A stretch of 36,923 bases of DNA from Flavobacteriaceae bacterium. GTDB taxonomy: Bacteria > Bacteroidota > Bacteroidia > Flavobacteriales > Flavobacteriaceae. The stretch covers positions 1 to 36,923 of the forward strand of contig CANGUP010000011.1 of NCBI GenBank assembly GCA_947457105.1, in the 5' to 3' direction. The notes under the pieces are model-generated. The model was not told where the DNA came from. It saw nothing but the letters and a program-made list of their open reading frames with translations, and made no database searches. How positions within the stretch are numbered: the first letter of the stretch is position 1; each line of letters begins with the position of its first letter. Both the position numbers and the translations under genes were made by a program. Shown here piece after piece: positions 32,640 to 36,923 of the stretch.

Positions 32640-34229
32640 ATGAAGCATTACGAAGATAATTTTGCACATTTAAACCTACCAAGTTTAGACTTGCAACCTA
32701 ATTATGTTTTTACTGATTTACCTCAATTTCTTCATTCTGATACAATGAATTGTGTCGAAAAATTGTTGGATAATCACATCAAAGAAGGTCGTGGAAAAAA
32801 CATATGTATTAGAACTTTTGAAGAAACTTGGACATACCAAGATTTATATGAAAAAGCCAATCAAATCGCTCATGTTTTAGTAGATGATTTAGATTTGAAA
32901 TCTGGAAACAGAGTTTTAATTCGTTCAGCTAATAATCCAATGATGGTGGCTTGTTGGTTTGCTATTTTAAAAGCAGGCGGAATTGTTGTAGCCACTATGC
33001 CTCTTCTTCGTTCCAAAGAATTAACTACTATAATTGATTGTGCAGAAATTTCACATGCTTTTTGTGACAAAGAATTAGAAGAAGAAATCCATTTGGTGAA
33101 ATCTGATTTTTTAAAGAAAACCTGTTTCTATGATAATTCTCATTTAGAAGAATTGATGAAATCAAAGTCAAAAACATTCGATAATTATCATTCAAAATCG
33201 GATTCTGTTGCATTAATTGGTTTTACTTCTGGAACTACTGGTTTGCCAAAAATGACAGCTCATTATCACAAAGATATTTTGAATATCTGTGAATGTTTTC
33301 CGCAATATTCGTTGCAACCCACTCAAAATGATATTTTTACAGGAAGTCCACCACTTGGGTTCACCTTTGGTTTAGGTGGTTTGGTTTTATTTCCAATGTA
33401 TTTTGGAGCATCCACTTTTTTAATCGAAAAACCAAGTCCTGATTTACTTTTAAAAGCCATTCAAGATTATAAAATTACAATCTGTTTTACAGCACCAACA
33501 GCTTGGAGAATTATTACTACTAAAGTTAAAGAATTTGATATTTCTAGCTTACGCAAATGTGTTTCTGCAGGTGAAACTCTACCATTAAAGGTTTGGCAAG
33601 ATTGGTATGATACAACAAGATTAAAAATTATTGACGGCATTGGTGCGACTGAAATGCTACATATTTTTATTTCATCCAATGAAGGAAACATGAAACCTGG
33701 AGCAACAGGATTAGCCATCACAGGTTATGAAGCCAAAATTATTGATGCAAAAGGAAATGAATTGCCAAGAAACGAAGCAGGAAGATTAGCCGTTAGAGGA
33801 ATTACAGGTTGCAAATATTTGAACAGAGAAGACAAACAAAAAGAATATGTTGAAAACGGTTGGAATATTACCGGTGATATTTTCCGTCAAGATGAAGACG
33901 GCTATTTTTGGTTTGTAGCTCGTGGTGATGACATGATTATTTCTTCAGGATACAACATTGCCGCAATTGAAGTAGAATCTGTACTTTTAACACACGAAGA
34001 TATTCTAGAATGCGCAGTTGTAGGAATGCCTGATGAAGAACGCGGAATGTTGGTTTGTGCACATATTGTTCTAAATGATCAATCTAAAGCAACAGATGCA
34101 ATGAAAAACCGTATTCAACATTGGTTCAAAGAAGTAGCTGCGCCTTATAAATATCCTAGAGTAATTAATTTTATAGAAGCATTACCCAAAACAGAAACAG
34201 GAAAAATTCAACGATTTAAGTTGAAATAG
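32640..34229 (+). CDS. Aryl-CoA ligase, 2-aminobenzoate/benzoate-CoA ligase type
   Basis: This 529-residue adenylate-forming enzyme has GFTSGTTGLPK (residues 194-204) as its ATP loop. GIGATEMLHIFISS is the central motif, ITGDIFRQDEDGYFWFVARGDDMIISSGYNI the hinge region, and PKTETGKIQRFKLK the C-terminus with its catalytic lysine. The segment NNPMMVACWFAILKAGGIVV is typical of the benzoate/2-aminobenzoate ligases. It would make the CoA ester that the upstream fusion enzyme hydroxylates. The gene follows that enzyme by 74 bases in the same direction. Anthranilate, salicylate or benzoate are all possible substrates, and the pairing with an ACMR-like enzyme favours an ortho-substituted benzoate. 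Confidence 0.88.
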   Translation: MKHYEDNFAHLNLPSLDLQPNYVFTDLPQFLHSDTMNCVEKLLDNHIKEGRGKNICIRTFEETWTYQDLYEKANQIAHVLVDDLDLKSGNRVLIRSANNPMMVACWFAILKAGGIVVATMPLLRSKELTTIIDCAEISHAFCDKELEEEIHLVKSDFLKKTCFYDNSHLEELMKSKSKTFDNYHSKSDSVALIGFTSGTTGLPKMTAHYHKDILNICECFPQYSLQPTQNDIFTGSPPLGFTFGLGGLVLFPMYFGASTFLIEKPSPDLLLKAIQDYKITICFTAPTAWRIITTKVKEFDISSLRKCVSAGETLPLKVWQDWYDTTRLKIIDGIGATEMLHIFISSNEGNMKPGATGLAITGYEAKIIDAKGNELPRNEAGRLAVRGITGCKYLNREDKQKEYVENGWNITGDIFRQDEDGYFWFVARGDDMIISSGYNIAAIEVESVLLTHEDILECAVVGMPDEERGMLVCAHIVLNDQSKATDAMKNRIQHWFKEVAAPYKYPRVINFIEALPKTETGKIQRFKLK

Positions 34230-34236
34230 TATCAAG

Positions 34237-34754
34237 ATGAAAGTATTAAGTATTAAGATTTTATTTATAAATTGTTTATTTCTATTTGTTTTGTTTTTAA
34301 CAAATTCATGCAATACTACTTTTTGAAAAGAAATAAATTCATCATTTGAAAAAACAAAACGAATCGAGATTTTGGCATACATTGATAGAAATCAGTGGGA
34401 TGAAGAAGATATTCATAATTATTTAAAATTAAATTATATAAAAAATGGCAAACTTGAAATTAATAAAAAGTATCTCAAAAATAGAATAACCTTAAATGAA
34501 GACCAAACAATAGTGCTAAAAGAAAGATTATCAAAATGTGAAATAGAAAATTTGGGGGCAAAATGCTAAAATCCTAGACAAGCACTATTATTTTATGATA
34601 AAAATGATAAAATAAAGGGTTATATTAAAATGTGTTTTGATTGTAATGGCAGTGAAAGTTCTGAAAACTTTAAAGCCTTTTCAGGAAGTGCACTTGGACT
34701 TTAGGAAACCCTAAAAAATTTGGAATAAATTATTTTGAAGAAGAATATAATTAG
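34237..34754 (+). pseudogene. Decayed lipoprotein gene inside the aromatic cluster
   Basis: From ATG at 34237 one frame reads a lipoprotein-like signal (ILFINCLFLFVLFLTNSC), then a stop (TGA), then about 80 residues including AYIDRNQWDEEDIHNYLKLN. A second stop (TAA, near 34567) is followed by NPRQALLFYDKNDKIKGYIKMCF and a third stop at 34702. A shift of frame then gives FGINYFEEEYN and a stop at 34752-34754. Continuity of one frame across several stops shows a recently inactivated gene of about 170 codons. The 65-residue open segment at 34372-34569 is only a piece of it. I do not recognise the family. It occupies most of the 563-base gap between ligase and thioesterase. Confidence 0.8.
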
Positions 34755-34792
34755 TGATAATTTATGTAATTTGTGGCAAAAAAAATAAAACT

Positions 34793-35218
34793 ATGAACAA
34801 ACCTTTCATTAAACAAGAAAAAATCCGTTTCAAACACATCGACTACGCAGGAATAGTATTCTATCCTCGTTTTCTAGAAATGCTCAATGATTTAGTAGAA
34901 GATTGGTTTGAAGAAGCACTAGAAAGACCATTCTCCAAAATGCACGAAACCAATGGAATTCCAACCGTAGATTTGAAAGTACAATTTAAAAATGCTGCAC
35001 GAATTGGAGAAACTCTAACCAAAAAACTTTGGGTTAAAGAACTGAAAACTTCCTCTATAATTTGCGGATTCCAATTTGTTAATCAAAACGAACAAACCGT
35101 TTTAGAAGGCGAGGTAACTTTGGTAAATGTAAAAATTCAAGAAGATAGACAAAGTATCAAAGCAGAAGCTTTTAATGAGAAAATGAAAGAGAAAATAAAA
35201 AAACACAAACTTATATAA
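34793..35218 (+). CDS. Hotdog acyl-CoA thioesterase, 4-hydroxybenzoyl-CoA thioesterase type
   Basis: From ATG at 34793 (MNKPFIKQEK) the protein has 141 residues, the normal size. A GTG at 34754 would extend it into the pseudogene end and is rejected. The motif HIDYAGIVFYPRFLEM places Asp at residue 17, the same number and context as the catalytic Asp17 of Pseudomonas 4-hydroxybenzoyl-CoA thioesterase. It would release the free hydroxylated acid (gentisate or 5-hydroxyanthranilate) from its CoA ester so that the ring dioxygenase encoded downstream can act. The gene is co-directional with the cluster, 94 bases before the nitrilase. Confidence 0.88.
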   Translation: MNKPFIKQEKIRFKHIDYAGIVFYPRFLEMLNDLVEDWFEEALERPFSKMHETNGIPTVDLKVQFKNAARIGETLTKKLWVKELKTSSIICGFQFVNQNEQTVLEGEVTLVNVKIQEDRQSIKAEAFNEKMKEKIKKHKLI

Positions 35219-35221
35219 AGT

Positions 35222-35298
35222 AACACAGATCGAAGAAATTTGAAAAATTTTCACAGATAAAAATTTTAATAATTTCTTAAATTTCTTTAATCTGTGTT
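35222..35298. repeat. Long imperfect hairpin between thioesterase and nitrilase genes
   Basis: AACACAGAT (35222-35230) pairs with ATCTGTGTT (35290-35298), and nested inside GAAATTT (35235-35241) pairs with AAATTTC (35279-35285). The element fills the 94-base gap and ends 14 bases before the nitrilase ATG. It resembles the 'aacacagatt' class of flavobacterial intergenic repeats and could form a strong mRNA structure. Confidence 0.65.
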
Positions 35299-35312
35299 CT
35301 AAAAAATTAAAT

Positions 35313-36293
35313 ATGGACTTTAAAAAATTCAAAGCCGCCACCGTTCAAACGTCTCCAGTTTTTCTGAATGTAGAAAAAACGATTGATAAAGCTATATCTT
35401 TTATTAAAGAAGCTAGCCAAAACGGTGCTCAATTAATAGCATTTCCGGAGGTTTTTATCGCTGGTTATCCATATTGGAATTGGATTATGACACCTGTTCA
35501 AGGAAGCAAATGGTACGAGCAATTGTATAAAAATTCTGTTGCCGTTTCAGATGAATCGATGAAGCCGTTATTCCAAGCGGCAAAAGATCACAACATTCAT
35601 ATTGTAATCGGAATCAATGAACGTGGTGATAGTTATGGTGAAATTTACAACACCAATTTAATTATAGACAACAACGGAACTCTAATTGGCAAACACAGAA
35701 AGTTAGTTCCAACTTGGGCAGAAAAATTAACGTGGACAAGTGGCGATGGTTCCTCTTTAAAAGTTTACAATACAGAAATTGGACCTATTGGAACGTTAGC
35801 TTGTGGCGAAAACACTAATACTTTAGCACGTTTTGCGTTACTTTCTCAAGGTGAATTAATTCATATTGCAAATTATATTTCGCTTCCTGTAGCACCACCA
35901 GATTATAATATGGCTGAAGCAATTAAAATACGTGCAGCAGCTCATTCTTTTGAAGGAAAGTTATTTACTATAGTTTCATGTTCTACAATTTCTCAAGAAA
36001 TAAAAGACGCTTTACGAGAGGATGTTCCAAATATTGATGAACTTTTAACCAGAAAAAATTCTGCTTTCTCAGGATTTATTGGTCCGAATGGTGCTGTAAT
36101 TGGAGAACCTTTGATTGATGATGAAGGAATGGTTTACGCCGATATTGATTTGGAAAAATGCATCCAACCAAAACAAATGCACGACATTCTAGGACATTAT
36201 AATAGATTTGATATTTTTGACTTAAGAGTAAATATTGCACCTACTCGAAAAATTACGTTTATTGATAATCACGAGGAATTTAATAAAAGATAA
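35313..36293 (+). CDS. Nitrilase (C-N hydrolase, branch 1)
   Basis: The 326-residue enzyme has the catalytic triad of the nitrilase superfamily: E46 in AFPEVFIAGYPYW, K130 in GKHRKLVPTWAEKLTW and C164 in GTLACGENTNTLARF. CGEN after the cysteine and the WAEKLTW block are features of true nitrilases rather than amidases or carbamoylases. Nitrilases turn R-CN directly into R-COOH and ammonia. In this position it could provide the aromatic acid for the CoA ligase, or act on an indole or aromatic nitrile. The gene follows the thioesterase in the same direction. Its exact substrate cannot be read from sequence. Confidence 0.9.
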   Translation: MDFKKFKAATVQTSPVFLNVEKTIDKAISFIKEASQNGAQLIAFPEVFIAGYPYWNWIMTPVQGSKWYEQLYKNSVAVSDESMKPLFQAAKDHNIHIVIGINERGDSYGEIYNTNLIIDNNGTLIGKHRKLVPTWAEKLTWTSGDGSSLKVYNTEIGPIGTLACGENTNTLARFALLSQGELIHIANYISLPVAPPDYNMAEAIKIRAAAHSFEGKLFTIVSCSTISQEIKDALREDVPNIDELLTRKNSAFSGFIGPNGAVIGEPLIDDEGMVYADIDLEKCIQPKQMHDILGHYNRFDIFDLRVNIAPTRKITFIDNHEEFNKR

Positions 36294-36302
36294 TAAAATC
36301 AT

Positions 36303-36333
36303 GACTTGAGAGCTTCAGTCGACATTTTTTTTT
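36303..36333 (+). terminator. Weak terminator or attenuator between nitrilase and dioxygenase
   Basis: GAC-T-TGA (36303-36309) pairs with TCAGTC (36315-36320) around a five-base loop with one bulged T, and a run of nine T begins at 36325. The six-pair stem is weak, so partial termination is the most that can be claimed. Confidence 0.35.
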
Positions 36334-36345
36334 AAAATAATAATT

Positions 36346-36923
36346 ATGGAAGATAAATTTTCAGACGACGTTATTGGTCGCGCAAGAGTACAAGATTCTC
36401 CTGAATTAATTGCCTATTACAAAGAACTAGAAACACTTGGTGCTGGTGCATTATGGACTGTTGCCAATGATATCGAACCTTGGGAACCAAGAAGTTCATC
36501 AGTTCCAATGCTTTGGAAATATGATGATTTACGCGAATTAGTTTTAAAATCCTCTGAGTTAGTTACACCTGAACAAGCAGGAAGACGCGTGGTTTATCTA
36601 GTTAATGATAAACGAAAAGACGTTTCTGCAGCTGTTGGTTGGTTATATACCGGAATTCAAGTTACACGACCGGGTGAAAGTACTTCGGCTCATCGTCATC
36701 GTGCTTCTGCCCTACGCTTTATTATGGAAGGCGAAAAAGGATACACCGTTGTTGATGGCAATAAAATAATGCTCGAAGTAAATGATTTTGTGATTACTCC
36801 AAATTCAACATGGCACGAACACGGCGTTGAAGAAGGCGGAAAAACTTGCATTTGGCAAGATGGTTTGGATATTCCATTGGTAAATGCTTTGGAAGCCAAT
36901 GATTATGCTGTTTACGATGGCAA
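36346..36923 (+). CDS. Gentisate 1,2-dioxygenase-like cupin, N-terminal part (runs off the right edge)
   Basis: From ATG at 36346 the frame is open to the window end, 192 codons. It has the gentisate dioxygenase block SSVPMLWKYDDLRELVLKS and the Fe(II) ligands H116 and H118 in SAHRHRASALRFIMEG. H157 lies in STWHEHGVEEGG. In E. coli O157 gentisate dioxygenase the ligands are spaced the same way (104, 106, 145). The enzyme would open the ring of a 2,5-substituted benzoate: gentisate, or 5-hydroxyanthranilate if the pathway starts from anthranilate. Relatives also act on salicylate and 1-hydroxy-2-naphthoate. It is the logical last step of the cluster inside the window, 52 bases after the nitrilase. 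Confidence 0.9.
   Translation, partial: MEDKFSDDVIGRARVQDSPELIAYYKELETLGAGALWTVANDIEPWEPRSSSVPMLWKYDDLRELVLKSSELVTPEQAGRRVVYLVNDKRKDVSAAVGWLYTGIQVTRPGESTSAHRHRASALRFIMEGEKGYTVVDGNKIMLEVNDFVITPNSTWHEHGVEEGGKTCIWQDGLDIPLVNALEANDYAVYDG

Noticed and set aside
34372..34569. 65-codon open frame taken as an independent small gene
   Set aside because: It starts at TTG and is the middle piece of a longer frame with a lipoprotein signal upstream and further coding-like sequence downstream, all interrupted by stops.
34754..34792. GTG start adding 13 residues to the thioesterase
   Set aside because: The extension covers the end of the decayed gene and moves the catalytic Asp from position 17; ATG at 34793 gives the standard family length.
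35102..35341. Minus-strand 79-codon open frame across the gap between thioesterase and nitrilase
   Set aside because: It overlaps the ends of two good genes and a hairpin repeat, and its Phe/Leu/Lys-rich translation is what AT-rich antisense gives.

Overview
The window is AT-rich chromosomal DNA (about one third G+C by eye) from a member of the Bacteroidota, most likely a Flavobacterium or close relative. The indications are bacillithiol synthesis (bshA), a Bacteroidota-type LptD, fused NagZ/beta-lactamase lipoproteins, near absence of Shine-Dalgarno sequences, several TAnnTTTG -7 boxes, and typical flavobacterial intergenic repeats. I see no tRNA, rRNA, CRISPR array, prophage or intact insertion sequence.

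Layout. (1) 1-4360: a truncated secreted-protein gene, a DctA-like symporter translationally coupled to aroC, then on the plus strand an orphan lipoprotein and a small outer-membrane barrel. (2) 4386-14528, minus strand: a long co-directional envelope and housekeeping run with amidase, MCE protein, membrane Fe-S protein, HAD phosphatase, HdrB-like CCG protein, a conserved unknown, GH3/beta-lactamase lipoprotein, bshA and a PrcB-like lipoprotein. lptD and ridA diverge from it on the plus strand (14612-17771). (3) 17772-18263: a gap holding an IS982-type transposase remnant and palindromic repeats. (4) 18264-29351, minus strand: a short-chain carboxylate module. In transcription order it has a zinc-ribbon/HTH protein derived from an IS1-like InsA, a DcaP-like porin, an MHS-family MFS transporter, a 71-aa membrane protein, a small symporter-type subunit, an SLC5/STAC sensor kinase, a single-domain response regulator, prpE and acs. 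An identical 16-bp motif lies upstream of both prpE and acs. (5) 29608-36923, plus strand: an aromatic acid catabolic cluster with flavin reductase, a 766-aa flavin monooxygenase/Old-Yellow-Enzyme fusion of the 2-aminobenzoyl-CoA monooxygenase/reductase or salicylyl-CoA 5-hydroxylase type, an aryl-CoA ligase of the 2-aminobenzoate type, a decayed lipoprotein gene, a hotdog thioesterase, a nitrilase and a truncated gentisate-dioxygenase-like cupin.

How the parts could work together. In region 4, the porin and MFS transporter would bring a small carboxylate across both membranes, the SLC5-type kinase would sense it, and PrpE and Acs would activate propionate and acetate. In region 5, the gene set reads as a complete logic: nitrile to aromatic acid, CoA activation, 5-hydroxylation of the CoA ester, thioester hydrolysis, ring cleavage. 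This would run through gentisate (from salicylate) or 5-hydroxyanthranilate (from anthranilate). The order of steps is inferred from families, and the substrate cannot be fixed from sequence alone.
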